Assembly (NCBI GenBank): GCA_037176845.1
Contig: JAYKXP010000060.1
Coordinates: forward strand, 186,001 to 250,000
From: Paramarasmius palmivorus
Taxonomy: Eukaryota; Basidiomycota; Agaricomycetes; Agaricales; Marasmiaceae
Length of the DNA: 64,000 nt
Reading direction: 5' to 3'
In this document: positions 1 to 14,158 of the stretch, one piece after another
Layout: the number at the start of each line of letters is the position of its first letter
Numbering within the stretch: the first letter of the stretch is position 1
Translations under genes and position numbers: made by a program
The notes under the pieces: generated by a model
The model's input: only the letters and a program-made list of their open reading frames with translations
Databases searched by the model: none
What the model was told of the DNA's origin: nothing

Positions 1-519
1 GTGCAAGAGAGATATTTTTGTCGCGAGAACAGACCATCCAGCGCTTTTCCGTACTCAAACGTTCCGATAGCGTTTCGAGTGAACCGTATAGCGATGAAAT
101 CTGAGAGATTTGCTTGTATGAGCAGGATGCATATATTAGTGCTATCGACGCGGGTGACATAGCCTGACTCCGATCATATTTACGCGGATGTACAGTTGTG
201 GGTTCTTCGTTAGTCAATAGGAGCAAAAGCCTGAGGAAGTTGTAAGCGCTAACTTGAAATTGTCCTGCAAGAGTAGAATTTGCCTGTGCGATGTTGCAAG
301 CGAGGGGTTGAATCTGACGTAGCTGTTCTCACGCTGCCGGAGGCTATAATATATATACGTTCCCACACAAGTATCGGACAAAACCAAAAGAAAAACGAGG
401 TGACAGAACGAGTCCGAGGTACGAGGACTCGTAACAGCATAACAAAGAGAATTATTATACACAGTCCCCCGAATTCATATCCCAATCAATTGTCGGTGTC
501 TGTCCGAGAATATTGGTAA

Positions 520-1938
520 TTACCGCCCTTTGCCAGGACTGAAATATCCATGGCTAGAAGTTTCGTCGTCTTGATTTGCTTCTAGCTCCTTGACCGTTTC
601 AATATTCATGTGAATTTGAACTGCACCCGTTGTCTACAAGAACGATTAGTGTCAAACCAGGCCGATGTCGTAGATTGCAACACATACCTCGTTTCCAGGT
701 CCACTGCGTTGCGGAAATTGGCCTAGATTGTATGCGTCCTGCGTGGACTCTACCGTAGAGCGCAGTTTCTGTCGTGCGTTCAAAGTTGCGAGGAGGGAAT
801 TGGCGTATAGGCGTCCAATGACGAGATACATCCCGAAGTAGACGTAGTAACCCGGAAGCGATAAGTACTGCATCGCGGATAGGTTAAATGAGAAATCAGA
901 GAATCCACCAAGGAATCTTACTGTAATGAGAATGAGGATCGTCCAAACCGAAGTGATTGCACCAGTGTTGACGGCAAGTACAGTGATTCTGTTCAACATG
1001 GTTTCTGATGCGGCAAAGCCCGTTTTAGATCTGCCCAAGTAGTAGCAGACGGCGACAGTAATCGACACGTCCGTAACAGCAGTGAGGGAGTTCTAGCTCG
1101 GCTCTCAGCCAGTGGACCACATAGATAACTGGACAGACGTGCGATCGCCAAGTTCAGACCCAGCAAGCCGCCCATATCCTCGAATCGTGGATATTTAGTG
1201 TTCCCGATTCCGGCGAAAATAAATTGAAGTACTGGAGAACACCGTAGTCTGTCAATTCCTAGGCAGATATGACAGTGAAAGATGATTGATGAACACTCAC
1301 TAAGTAATGTAAAGACCATAGCTGAAAGGAGAAGCATGACAGGGACGTTCCCTTTGGAGAAAACCCATATACGGTAGACGAAGAAAGCCTGAACGATGGC
1401 ACTGAATAATCGAGTCAGGTAATAGAAACGCGATTGCGAGTTGTCCACGCGTACCCTGTAAGACCATTGATCGTAACGTCCTGGTACATTGTAGAGGTAA
1501 CATAGCGAAGGGACTCTAGATTCCCCCATCCGTGTACGAGGTGCCAATACACTGTTCGTCAGAGAGAGGATTGAGTTCATGCGGGCACGACACGAAGAGT
1601 CCGTACTCACTCCCATGCAAAATAACGGCTTCGTGTGCCGTATCAGTAAGAAAAACCGCCCCGACCTGTAACGTAGCACCGCGACGTCAACATGTATTCC
1701 GCTGGAGGACTTGAACGTAAACTTCACAAGCAATTTGAGGAATATATGATCTTTCTTGTAGTTTTCATAGTAGTACCAAGTTTGGGTGGTTGTGACACCC
1801 CAAAGTCTATGAGTTGAATGAGCTCGCTGCAAAATAAGAGCGGGAATCCGATACGTACATCGTAGCAACTTGGAGTCCCCACCAGAGGGATCCCATAGTC
1901 TTGTCGATGTGGGCACTGTAGTTGGGGTCGGAAGACAT
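520..1938 (-). CDS. DUF6534-family multi-pass membrane protein
   Basis: The start codon at 1938 opens a short exon (MSSDPNYSAHI...). Later exons give L-W-G-V-T-T-T-Q-T-W-Y-Y-Y, V-G-A-V-F-L-T-D-T-A-H, then the VQAFFVYRIWVFS helix. The 652-1068 part carries SITVAVCYYLGRSKTGF and ANSLLATLNARQKLR. These are the ordered landmarks of the Agaricomycete DUF6534 family, about seven membrane helices with the LNAR motif in the C-terminal cytosolic part. A GTATGT donor at the end of GNEV joins a last exon that reads TTGAVQIHMNIETVKELEAN and stops at 520-522, matching the usual short polar tail. At least six short introns are needed. The biochemical function of the family is unknown. The family assignment is firm; inner exon edges are approximate. 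Confidence 0.8.
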
Positions 1939-2737
1939 GACGAAAGGAAAGCTAGTAGTGATTTGAGAAAGCTTAAAGAAGCCACAGTTTAGTTAATGCA
2001 TTTTAAATGCCCTGTTGACGGCTAAAAAAAAGCGAAGGTGATTGGATCACTGCACTCGATCGCATAGAGACAATCAGGGACCTAACGGTCTTAGCGGACT
2101 CCCTAACCCCTACGCCAAACTCCCAATCAATCAACACCTAAACGTTATGACGCTGAACCATCCATGTCCAACACCTAACCCGTAACCTAGTGCCCCGCAG
2201 AGGTGGCCCATTAGTGACCGAGCAAGAATTGAACGTCATTGAACGCGTCAACATAACACAACCAGTGCCCTCTCATCCCATGCCACTGAGGCACTCAAAA
2301 CTTACGCAACAGACCCTAAACCCCCTCCTCCTCCTCGACATATCATCCCTGATGCGATCTCAATGAAAAGTCCCTGTGTTCAATTATTAGAATATTGAGT
2401 TCAAATTACGCCCTGTCAGCGCTGTTACCTGTCAAATCGGTCGAAGACGGTCGTTCCCCTGTAGAAACCTGGCTGATTGTTGTCTTTTATGGACAGATCC
2501 GCCTTGGGCAGCAAATCGATCGCAAGGACTTGTTCATTCTTTCAAGGACCCTACGCCCTGTCACTTATGAGTATATAAATAGACACTCACACTCCTCTCA
2601 TTCCATTAGACTCGCAAGCTAGACTGTACCGTGACATTTGCCCTTGCCGCTGGAAATTGTGGAATGCGAGACTGGGAAAGGGACGTCGAGGTAAGGTTTA
2701 GTAAAGTATATCCTGGTCGCTCGAGAACTCAGAGTAC
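1939..2737. other. intergenic, promoter of the DUF6534 gene; no gene seen
   Basis: I see no convincing coding exon on either strand. A clean TATA box (TATATAAATAG) lies at 2572-2582 on the plus strand, followed by a C/T-rich stretch like a fungal start region. The reading frames after it are short and have no recognisable product, and they run into the end of the next minus-strand gene. Confidence 0.4.
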
Positions 2738-3237
2738 TCAGCCCCCGAATTTCACGATATCAACCCGAACAGGGTTGGCGCTAAAGTACTGGAATACTTT
2801 GAACCACAGGTGAGCATTTCCAAAGATATTATAATGATAAAGACGTACGTTGGGTGCCATCGTTCCTATCTTTCACCGTAACGTCATCGCCGCACGAAAT
2901 GGGTATGAAGTCGAACAACCCCTCTGCCCTTCGGTTTCCCTTTTTACCATACGCGTATTGCACTATTTCATCTTCTAGCCGAGAAACTTTTTCGGTGAGG
3001 GCAAGAAGCTCCTCTTGAGAGAGTTCTTTGCGGTCATCACCACGAAATATATCACAGATAGAGGTCAAGACACGAGGAATGAGTTCGCGAATTTCTGAAT
3101 GTTCATCTTCATCAGTTATATTCAGAGTCCTCTTCATCCGCGTTGGAATTACCAGAGTTCTTGTCTCGAGCAAGAGCGTCCTTCCAGGTGTTTTGAAGTT
3201 GGTTAAGCCTATTGACGAGGGTTGCTGTCGTCGACAT
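2738..3237 (-). CDS. small hypothetical protein, three exons
   Basis: The ATG at 3237 starts MSTTATLVNRLNQLQNTWKD. A 46-nt intron (GTAATT...GATGAAG) then joins DEHSEIRELIPRVLTSICDI and a Leu/Glu-rich helix (LSQEELLALTEKVSRLEDEI). A second intron with a GTACGT donor leads to a final exon ending FQYFSANPVRVDIVKFGG and a stop at 2738-2740. The product is about 135 residues, apparently helical with a short possible coiled coil around residues 60-80. I do not recognise the family. Splicing restores one continuous frame across both introns, which supports a real gene; function is not assigned. Confidence 0.55.
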
Positions 3238-3743
3238 GGTGGTTGTTAATTGGGGTGCAAGAGAAAATTTTGGGGAACATGCGACAAGCGCCTGCCCTTA
3301 GATGAGCGCTTACAGCGCAGAATTAGCAATACGAACTCATCTGTGCACGATAAAGTAACCTTGCAACCACTATGATCCACATCTGGCTGAACCATTGAAA
3401 GAATGGGTACATATTTACTAAGTGAATGTCAAGCTGTATCCGAGCAGTACCTGCAAGTTGACAACAGAACCACACCACAGGAGGAGGTAACCGAAGCCCT
3501 AACCACGGCCACCATCAAAATTGTCCGTTACGATCCGAATGGTTGCCAGGATTTCGTGCTTTCATGCCATGGGATGCAGGGAAGAGATATGCTGTTCGCC
3601 AACTTTCAGCCCGCCCGAGCAAGCGCGATGCTTCTAAAGGAGCAAAGGTAAAAGTTACTGCCTGCTTTAGTTCTACAATGAATTGGCAAGATAGTAAGCC
3701 CATCAGGAATCTTACAGCCAAGCCGCTGCATACACACATGATC
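3238..3743. other. intergenic, no gene supported
   Basis: Short overlapping reading frames occur on both strands, but none has family features, splice continuity or codon-like character. The interval holds the promoter of the minus-strand small gene and the 3' flank of the RBM42-like gene. Confidence 0.35.
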
Positions 3744-4562
3744 TCAGTAGGGCTTATGTCTGTTCTTCTTCAACTCCTTCTCCAGCTGCTTCGCTTTACG
3801 GTGACCGATTTCGACTGGACGAATAGCAGTCTGGTCGGCTTTCTTGAGTTTAATCGGTCTGTTGCCAACATATTTGCCTGTTGGTTTGTGTGAGAAAGAA
3901 AAAAGACGACAGGCATGAGGCTCACCATCCATCTCCTTCCATGCTTTCAAGAAATCCTCGGGATCTGAAAATGCGACGAAGCCATACTTTGCCTGCGAGT
4001 AGTCTTAGCCATTGTGTGCATGACACTGTGCGCAGGAAGTTTACCTTCTGACTAAGTCTATCTCGAATGACTCTTGCCTTTTGGAACGAGGCGTATTTGT
4101 CGAAAGCATTGGAAAGCACGTCGTCTGAAACATCGTTACTGAGGTCGCCGACGAAGAGTCTGAACCATGCTTTTGTATAGAATTGAGTCGAGTAGCATGA
4201 CGGGGCGGAAACGAAGATGCCTGCTCACAAGGATTCCATTCCAATAACGTTTGATCCTCCCAGACCTTTCCCCCTCCTTTCCTCAACACCGTCGTCCGCT
4301 TACCACCCTTGGCCAGCTTTCCACCACTCCCACCACGTTTGTCAATCATAGCACCAGGAACATACACAGATTGTTGAGCTAAAATGCCGACATCATATTC
4401 ATATGCATTGGCTGGGACGGGCGCTTGATGCGAGGAAGAACCAGGAATTGGATATGAAGGGCCAGCGTAGGGTTTGTGGTAAGGATTAATGTCGTATGCA
4501 GATGAGGACGAGGAGGACTGAGCAGCGTACTGGGCAGTGTATGGGTTCGCCATGGTGGTCAA
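3744..4562 (-). CDS. RBM42-like RNA-binding protein (single RRM)
   Basis: The N-terminal half is Ser/Pro/Tyr-rich low complexity. It is followed by the segment KVWEDQTLLEWNP, which matches the conserved pre-RRM motif of RBM42 (VWEDPSLLEWDP). After an intron comes the RRM, with RNP2 LFVGDLSNDV, the helix LSNAFDKYASFQKARVIRD, RNP1 KYGFVAFSD split by an intron, then KAWKEMDGKYVGNRPIKLKK and a basic tail ending HRKAKQLEKELKKNRHKPY. This is the diagnostic RBM42 order, C-terminal RRM followed by a lysine-rich tail. RBM42 homologues act in pre-mRNA splicing and mRNP metabolism. There are three short introns. The start may be the ATG at 4562 or the one three codons downstream (MANPY). Confidence 0.9.
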
Positions 4563-5356
4563 AGAGAAAGGGCCGTGTCACGGGCCGCCTGGTGGCCTCC
4601 GCATCTGCTACTCGTCAAGTCTTCTTGTCTTCAACCTTAAACACTACAATCATCAAACTTGCTGGTGTGCATGATTATTGGTTTGAAGAACTAACGGAAA
4701 CTCAATTTTGAATTACAGTGGACGGCTCGGAAGGGTTATCTACCGAACTCGAGGTGGTCCCTTGACTCGGATGTAACTTACGAATTTGAGCCATGCTCGA
4801 GGCTTCAAGTTCAAACGGATTCACTTCTGAAGGCTTGGAGCCCAGAAACTTCATCTGGGATACGAATCACTCAAAAACCACTGCATTCGGAAACTCTTTC
4901 AGTACAAGAGACTATAAAGGCACCATCAGAGGCTGCTTCCCTAGTATGCGCATCCTTGTTCGCCTGATGACAGGTCTCTCAGCTACAAGGACTAGCCCTA
5001 TCATCGACTTCACTCTGCAATCTCTGGGGCTGTTTCAGAGACTTACTGGCCTTATGGTCCTTGAAACGCTCAATAAACCTGTATCGTTTTACTTTTCAAT
5101 GGACTTTCCTTACTTGTGATAACGGACCACGCGCAACATGAAGATTTTTTTGGACCTGGCATGTGCAAAGATCACCAGTGGGGCCGTGTGAGTCACATAC
5201 GCGTTCCTGCATCTTGCCTGGGGAAGTCGGCGCGATTCTGAAAAGTCCTTTCATCAGGACTCGTCACAGCAAGCGCCTTGATCAGTTTGCAATTTCATTA
5301 TACTAGATTTCTATCTGAGTTATTGGCGCATGCTAAGAGAACAACGATACATCCAT
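4563..5356. other. intergenic, no gene supported
   Basis: This is the upstream flank of the RBM42-like gene and the 3' flank of the next minus-strand gene. The longest plus-strand frame (4793-5119) has no recognisable features and a composition unlike neighbouring coding exons. Confidence 0.35.
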
Positions 5357-7211
5357 TCAAGGTATTCTCCACATGGCAATCCCACTTCTTTCTGGGACCA
5401 ACTCCTTCCGGGCTTCCTTGCTATCTCGACTCCTCACGGCTCCAGCGACCAACAATGTTACTGCAGATCTCACTGCCCGTTTTTTGCCCGCCTCCGTCAG
5501 CGCTGCTTCCGGCTCTGTTCCGCTGCTGGATGTTGCGCCTTCTCCGTTCACCGCCACGGTAACTCTTTCCCAGTCAATGCAAAGTTCAAGGAATTCGCAT
5601 AGCACATCAACCATCCCCTCGAACTTGCCATCTTTACTTTTGGGAGGCTCTCCGTTCGGATCAATGTTATCCGGAGGTAAATCCGTGTCCCAAATCTTCT
5701 CCAACGTCATCGCATCCCAGGCCACTAGCGGTGCACCGACTTTGACTGGTACGACAACCGCTGGACAACCGTTGAGAAGAATGTATTGTATAACACTTTC
5801 TTCTGGTCGAGCAGATGTAGTCCAGAGCTTCCGATGAGGCTTGATACCTAGTATGAGGATTACCATTCTCCGTGGCTTTGGGGGCGGGGGTAAGGGGGTC
5901 AATGCCGGTGATGGTTCAGATCCAGTGGAAGTTGTGCCAGTGGTTGCTGGATCTTTGACATCAGCTCGGGATGGCGATGGGGTTCGCAAGCGAATAAAGT
6001 GATTCGTGAGAGCGGGTAGCTTCAAATTCTCTTTGACGGTATCAAAGCTAAATCTAGAGTGCACATCCGGGGATGAGATTGGTTGGCTTGGCGTGTTATT
6101 CGGAGCAGGAGGCGGCGATTGGGATGCACAAAGTGTAACGACTGAGGCTGATTCGTTCAAAAGCGTTTCACCTATCCTGTAGTCCCCTACGCATGGTTAT
6201 CATAACCCGGTAGATGATTAGTGGCTGGCACGGGGCAATGAAGAGTAATAGGTATACCCATACCTTGTAAAAATGGACCGTGACAGAATATGATATCTGC
6301 TTTCACTGATCGGGGAATAATGGGTCGTCTAGCACTGGCAAATAGATACGGGGAAAACCATCCCTTTTCCACAGCCAGGTAGTCTTTTACCGTTGAGAAC
6401 AGATCGGTATCTCTGAGGGCGGGCATCAGTCAACCGTGATGACACTGGCAGGGCCACTCAAAGTACGCACTTGTGGACACTACTTCGGTAGAAACCCAGC
6501 TTCGCATCCTCCATCGTTGCTTTAAATTTGAGAGTGATTACCACGACCTTGACGTGTGTGGTCTCTAGCCGACTAGAATGAATGGGAATGACGTGCTTCA
6601 ACGGATGCTCCAATAGGAGATCGTTTGCAACCTTGGTGGTCACATCAAAACCAGCGTGTAGCCCAAGCTCCACGAGGATAGTGTCGCCGAACGAAGAAAC
6701 CACCAAGTCGGAAACGGGTCCCATTACAGGAGACGCGACGGCTGCGAATCCGCCCTAATCAAGGCGCTCATCAGGGATTTGGTCTTTATAGACGGAACAT
6801 GATAAAGTGTACTGTTGCAACTATGACTGTATGAACCGCGATGTCCCTAAAGCGAATGCATGGTAAAGTGAGGGGAGACGAATCACCCCACTTTGAACAG
6901 ATGTCAGTCCACAACGGGACGAGAGGTTGGAGATTAATATATTCACCGGTGAGAGACAGATAATGCTGGTTCCGGTCGCTCTCAGTGATTCGTACGACGA
7001 CATGACTATCCTTCCCGTCATAGACTGGCAAATCAATCAGAATCACCGCGCGAAGATCAGAAGGATTGACGAATCAACAACATACGCCGACTAGTTTTCT
7101 GATGACCCATGGCGCTGCTTTCTCCTTCTCCCCATCTTCTTGGTACACAGAAGTAGGATCAATTGGGCCAAGCGCAGAGACGGTGTCACTGGCAGATACT
7201 GTTGGTGGCAT
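5357..7211 (-). CDS. hypothetical conserved-looking protein, multi-exon
   Basis: Exons on the minus strand join into one gene. MPPTVSASDTVSALGPID starts at 7211. Further exons contain YDGKDSHVVVRITESDRNQHY, then FGDTILVELGLHAGFDVTTK, then LRDTDLFSTVKDYLAVEKGW. A clear splice (donor after FLQ, acceptor ...GGATAG) reads on into GETLLNESASVVTLCASQSP. A Pro/Ser-rich linker follows, then a globular region with RMVILILGIKPHRKLWTTS and VKVGAPLVAWDAMTLEKIW, ending at the stop at 5357. The last exon alone exceeds 260 codons. I do not recognise a named domain. An additional upstream exon (acceptor near 7262) is possible, so the start is uncertain. Confidence 0.55.
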
Positions 7212-7289
7212 CTTAGTAACGCGCTGTGCGTTCCAACCTAGAAATCGGGGATAAGTCGCAAGAACCTGCCTATAGTACAAGTTAAACAA

Positions 7290-8136
7290 ACGTCAATTTG
7301 TTTAAAACAGAGCAAAAATCGGCTCAAAGAGTGTGTACAGATAGCGCTTGGAAGAGATCGGCGCGTCGAGTCGATGGGAGGGAAGAAAGGATGAAAACCT
7401 GACATTGACGCTCATTGACGTCGCCGGAAAAGCTGTGAGCTCGACCTAAGAATAGAATAGCCCTCGAGACTTCGATTATAGAATTCCGATGATTGCTGTC
7501 ATGTCGAATCGAATATATTTATTTTGTGGCGGAGTGGCTCGGAGTGGTTACGACGAAGGACCCACTGCATCGTCGTTGAACGTTGATGGTTGACTACTGG
7601 CCCTGGTGACCACTAATTAATGGATCACAGCTGGGAAGGTCTATGTACCTAAGCGAAGATCCCATGTCAATGATATTCCTGTGATTTGCACTGCAGTTCA
7701 ACACCAGAGCCCTCAGAATCTTCCATACGAAGGCACCTGGGTTTTGTAAGTATATACACTACTAGGGAAGAGAAACGGACAATGCAATAATACAAATCCG
7801 TGTCCAACGGTCTCTACTTCGGTCTGTGATGATCACCAGATGATACATTGCAGTTTACATGATATACGTGCGGTAAGGCTCGTTGAGGCCTTTGTGGTCT
7901 AACAATACAGATGATCCTATCCGTCCATGCTTCACTCTACACCAGTTCCATTGGACACGTGGCGCCACTCATCTGTCCTCCGGGAGTACTCCCCCACCCT
8001 GCCGTTGAAGGATAAATAACACGGAACACTCAACACGTCAAGTATGAATCTAGGACGTTGAAGCTCCCATTTCCAAGAATATTAGTGGCGAGGGCTCGTT
8101 GAGGCCATCAGCATACGTCGGATGCCGATCCGCCAA
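7290..8136. other. intergenic, no gene seen
   Basis: This is the likely promoter of the 5.4-7.2 kb gene and the 3' untranslated flank of adenosylhomocysteinase. No frame above noise is present on either strand. Confidence 0.4.
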
Positions 8137-10013
<1,877 letters not shown>

Positions 10014-10225
10014 ATTGGGAAGACGAGGATATGGGAAGGAAGGAAGGGAATGAGATGGGACGATTTGCAGAAAAATCGAGTTTTTGTTTTGATCTGATTT
10101 ACGCACGTGTATATACCCACGCCATGGAGTTCCGAGTGTGCCGCGTGAGCCCTGGAACGTGTTCTCTTCTCCGTTGATTTGGAGTACCTTCAGGGTTCTC
10201 TCTACCGACTTCGTCCCCCAGAATA
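10014..10225. promoter_or_regulatory. shared divergent promoter, SAH1 / Som1-like
   Basis: Only 212 bp separate the two start codons, which point away from each other, so the interval must hold both 5' untranslated regions and both core promoters. No TATA consensus is obvious. Confidence 0.5.
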
Positions 10226-10639
10226 ATGGCCTCAGATCGGCAGACAGAATCAAGCGGCTTGGGTCCTAAATGCTATATCTCAGAAATTATGCAATACTCT
10301 TGTGATGCTGAGATTTCACTGAAGGGCAGGCCCACAATTCGATGTTTTCCTATCTCGCGTCTCTTCCGAATGTAAGTCGCCGGATTAAATAGTCTCAAGA
10401 AGTTGCTCTTACCGCCCAAAAGCTGCGAAGGACTGCCTGCTATCGAAATCACAAGGATAGCTGATGTTGGTGCGGATGGTGTTATCACTATTCCTAACAG
10501 TACGAGGTAAGTAATAGTACTTTGTTTGAAGAACGCTCCATCGGCTTACGATGTTTCTAGCACAATCACACCCTTCGGGAAGCCATGGAGTGAAGTACAT
10601 CGTTACGCTGGTCAACATTGCGATGCCAAGACCGGATAG
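10226..10639 (+). CDS. Som1-like mitochondrial inner-membrane-protease subunit (putative)
   Basis: Three exons (10226-10371, 10423-10506, 10561-10639) with GTAAGT donors splice to a 102-residue protein starting MASDRQTESSGLGPKCYISE. The core reads C-Y-I-S-E-I-M-Q-Y-S-C, then G-R-P-T-I-R-C-F-P-I-S-R-L-F-R-I-C, then PAIEIT. The spacing C...QY-C...C-x-P-x-x-R-L-F-R-x-C is the pattern of the fungal Som1 family, required in yeast for activity of the Imp1 inner-membrane protease. The four cysteines suggest a twin-CxnC intermembrane-space protein. Standard gene finders often miss it because every exon is short. The assignment rests on motif spacing only. Confidence 0.65.
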
Positions 10640-11478
10640 TGGTGAGCAACATTCTCGAGCATGCCAAAGACATGCTAAATGTTATGTACTGTAGCCGCTT
10701 GAGTACATATCATAAATTCGCCTCATTCTCTACCTAGTGTCGTCAATGTGTGCAAACCTTGAGCCAATGGCGGCGCCTCTGAGTCCCTCGGACCCATCAA
10801 TTTGATTATGAAGCAACGGATTCCTCGGGGAGTTCGGCGCCTTTCCATTCAGCTCCTCCAACGCCAGCGCTTCGTTTGTAGCTTCACAGGTATGTAGAAC
10901 GAATATTTACCAAAGTCAAACCGAAAAAATTAAAGTGCTCACCAGGAAGGTATACAAGCTATATGCACCGACATCGTATTTACATTAGTAGAATTTAGGA
11001 CCTGCTCGACGGACAGATCATATTGTTATCACCCAAGAATAAACCCACAAGAGCAGGCACGCGCTACATCTCCTTGATCCAGAAGTCCGCTTGACCATAT
11101 TCTCACCGAATCATCGGCGTGTAAGTTCGTGATGGATTTATTGGCTGTGTTTATTGACATTTGGACCTTGTATTCTTTTTAGACCATTCCAAGATCGCGA
11201 TCAATCATTGGACCTGCACCGGCCTATTTGATGATCAACAGTCTCTGTGAAGGTCGCGTAGTCTCTGGATTATATGATGATCTTTCCGTGTCACAGCCTG
11301 TTGGGAGGCCCACTCAAAAGTTGGATGTTGTCAAGTCTTCCATTGCCCTCGCTACCTTGATCTAGGGCACCCTTCCATCTTGACGCCATCTATTGTCCAG
11401 ACATTAAAATCTCGCAAGTCTGCTTTCCTGAGCCCCCATCTCTCCATTGCCCTCTAGTGATCTGCACTGCCTGGTACC
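10640..11478. other. intergenic, promoter of the 11.5 kb gene
   Basis: No coding exon is supported. The 100 bases before the next start codon are C/T-rich, as expected for a fungal core promoter. Confidence 0.4.
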
Positions 11479-12736
11479 ATGTACGATTACCAACCTTTCG
11501 ACTGGCTCCGCTATGCTGAGCCAACTGACGCAGTTAATATTAAAGTCGAAACTCAAATGGACCACTCTTTATTATCCCCTCCTTCGTCTCCCTTTATTGG
11601 GCAAACAGCTACTGTCATTCCTTCTACTTCGCTACCCCGCCGGCGTCGATCCCCGACTAATAGTCATCTTCAACGCGTTCGTCCCTATCCAATCCCGCGC
11701 GACATCACGTCCCGTACCGAGGAAACAGACACAATGTCCGGCACTTCCCACAGCTACTCTAGCTCAAGAGCTACACATAATAGAGGACCTGAAAGACGGT
11801 CTTCCGATGGTGACCAACCCATCTATAGCCAGAGTAGTGACTTGTCAAGTCATTCGTTTTCTACCCCTGCCACCGTTAGTATCATTCTCTTACCATATAT
11901 GGTGTATGTGCTAATTTATCTTGTGTTCATACAAGACGCCGTACAGCCCTCGTGGCATGATGGATTGGACTCAATCACAACATTCTTCAGCTCATGAACA
12001 GTTGTATACCGTCCCGTATCCTTCAGCAGTATACGAAGATCCTAGCAATATGTCAGCAGAATCTTCTCGGCCACCCTACTATGATCCATTCAGTGGAACC
12101 CAGTCTTCACGATATCCTCCAGTGTCATCGCCCTCGGTATATAGCACATCATCCCCCGACGGCAGTACTCATGATGACATCCAATCTCTGCAGTACAGGG
12201 TACGAGAGCTTGAGGCATCAGAACGACAGTACAAGGAGCGAATTAGACAGCTTGAACAGCGTCTCAGTCAAACCCCACCGGGATCAGCGGGGATCACACC
12301 GCCATCGAGTGCATCGTTTCAAAATTCTTGGGCAGCGCGTACTGAAGCACGGAAGCGCCTATACTGCGCGCCAAATCGAGCTGGCAATGCACTTTGTGCA
12401 TGGCACGACACGCGGCGCGAGCGACGTGCTTATCCCCCAAGAATGGCACCTGAAGGTTATCTAAACTGCGGCTGCACTTACGAAGAAGCTCTCTTCGAAG
12501 AGAGTTTGTCTCGGAATGGAGTTGGCAGCTATCTTCCTGGAGATAACGTGCGCATGGACCCCGCACTGCGCAACCCATTATTAAGGCTGTTGCAGCGTCG
12601 ATATGGGTATCAGGACGGCGACTTTGAACGTGATTCTCGTACTGGTGAATGGACTCCCGGGGAAGGACATATAAAGTGGGAACAAGAGCTCGGTGCAGGG
12701 GTCAGACGCACGCGGAGTGAGCGACAACCACGGTAG
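11479..12736 (+). CDS. conserved basidiomycete protein with C-terminal Cys/Arg-rich domain
   Basis: Two exons, 11479-11874 and 11936-12736, are joined across a 61-nt intron in phase 0. The N-terminal 190 residues are Ser/Pro/Thr-rich and probably disordered. A coiled coil follows (IQSLQYRVRELEASERQYKE and on through IRQLEQRLSQ). The C-terminal 140 residues form a compact conserved-looking domain containing RLYCAPNRAGNALCAWHDTR, YPPRMAPEGYLNCGCTYEEA, NGVGSYLPGDNVRMDP and LLQRRYGYQDGDFERD. The C/H pattern (YC...LCAWH...CGC) could bind a metal. The layout, disordered then coiled coil then Cys-rich, suggests a regulator or scaffold, but I cannot name the family with a function. Confidence 0.75.
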
Positions 12737-13127
12737 GACGTTATGTCGAACGGACGCACCCCCAAAAAAGCCAACTTATAGACAATTACACTATACCATC
12801 TGTTAATCGTCATTCATTTCATGGTTTACTTTAGATGTATTACCCACTAATCACGCCAATCCAGCACTCATGTAGCCATCATGTACCATACTAGAACTCG
12901 CACAAAGTTCCTTATTTAGCATGTAACCTATAATACCCATGGCTGTAATGCATCATCACTGTATTGGATACCAAGCAATCCATGTTCACAATCTGGCATA
13001 GATATAATCGCCCCCTTTCTCGAGCGCCTAAAATCAATCAGAAATCAATGTCCTCGTTGTGGTCGGTGGTGTGAGAGTGTTGAATTATACTCACAGTCCT
13101 ATACGCTGGTCTGGAGAAGTGAGGAGT
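12737..13127. other. convergent 3' flanks, no gene
   Basis: AT-rich 3' untranslated sequence lies between two convergent genes. No reading frame with coding character is seen. Confidence 0.35.
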
Positions 13128-13990
13128 TTAGTCCGTTTTCACAGCAATTGAATCAGTTCTGGCACACCTTTCGTGAATTCGACGGACATATGCCACAGTA
13201 TTGGGGCCGGCAAGGTTCGTAAAGTCTAAAGCTTCCACTGGCATGCTCATCAAGAAGTCTGCAGCAGTTGGCCCGTTTCCCCCAGCCAGCCATTGCTTCT
13301 CGCTCAAGTGCGATTCGACCTTGTCGTGAATATAAGTGGGTGAATCTGGGTGTCTTTCAGGGTAACTCACCAGATTGCTATGCTTTTTGAGCTCTGGGGC
13401 GACGAGGATGGACTGTATTTTGCTGAACACGATTTTCAAAAGCCAGCGCAGGAACCACGGAGACTGCTGAGGTATTTTGGTGAAAATCAGCTTCAAGACT
13501 AGCACAGGCATGATCGACCCTTCTGCATAATGGGTAACTGCGAACTTCAGTTTACGGGACGGGGTGAAGGCTTAGTAGACAAACTAACAGTACAAGTTGT
13601 CGATCTCTCCTTTTTCGGGAGGCATGAACTTGCCGTCCCCATACTTCTTGATCAGATACTCTAATGATATCAGCGAGGTTAAAGTTGACATTGACAGCAA
13701 TGACAGACAAAGCGCTCACCGACAATCGCTCCACTCTCTGCCAAAGTCACGTCACCATCTGTGATAATTGGCGACTTTCCAAGCGGATAGACCTTCAAAA
13801 GCTCTGGAGGAGCAAGCCCATTAGGCGCTCTTTCGTATCTCTTGATTTCGTAGGGGATATCCAGCTCTTCCTAGTAATGATGGTCAGGGAACGCCTCTTG
13901 AAACACCATCAAGAAGCCTGGAATCATTCATACCAACAACCATAGAATACGCTGAGAACGAGAATTATTGAGGTGATGAACGACAATCAT
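13128..13990 (-). CDS. glutathione S-transferase, Gtt1-like
   Basis: The start at 13990 gives MIVVHHLNNSRSQRILWLLE, and an intron follows directly. The next exons read EELDIPYEIKRYERAPNGLA, PPELLKVYPLGKSPIITDG and VTLAESGAIVEYLIKKYGDG. This is a complete thioredoxin-fold GST N-domain with the glutathione-binding S-R-S-Q-R and E-S-G-A-I segments, closest in pattern to yeast Gtt1. The C-terminal helical domain contains SPTYIHDKVESHLSEKQWLA and NGPTAADFLMSMPVEAL, the N-capping T-A-A-D box. The stop is at 13128. It would conjugate glutathione to electrophiles. Three or four short introns. It is divergent from the Kar5-like gene with 168 bp between starts. Confidence 0.9.
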
Positions 13991-14158
13991 GGTTTCTGAT
14001 GTATTCGGAGGGCAGTGAGAGTCAGGAAAGAAGCAGGAGACGCGAAGGAGACAGGAATATCGCCGTGGCCATGACAAAAATTTCGGGCATTCCGGCGAGA
14101 GTCCGGTACCGGGATTTGATTTGCCGCTCCGTTGATTACTCTCTTCGTTCTTGATTCC
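13991..14158. promoter_or_regulatory. shared divergent promoter, GST / Kar5-like
   Basis: 168 bp between opposing start codons must hold both promoters and leaders. No TATA box is evident. Confidence 0.45.

Noticed and set aside
1..519. Short frames and an AT-rich stretch near 345-360
   Set aside because: No family feature or splice continuity; most likely 3' flank of the DUF6534 gene.
2572..2582. Good TATA box that might mark a plus-strand gene
   Set aside because: No downstream frame has coding features before the convergent minus-strand gene; noted only as a site.
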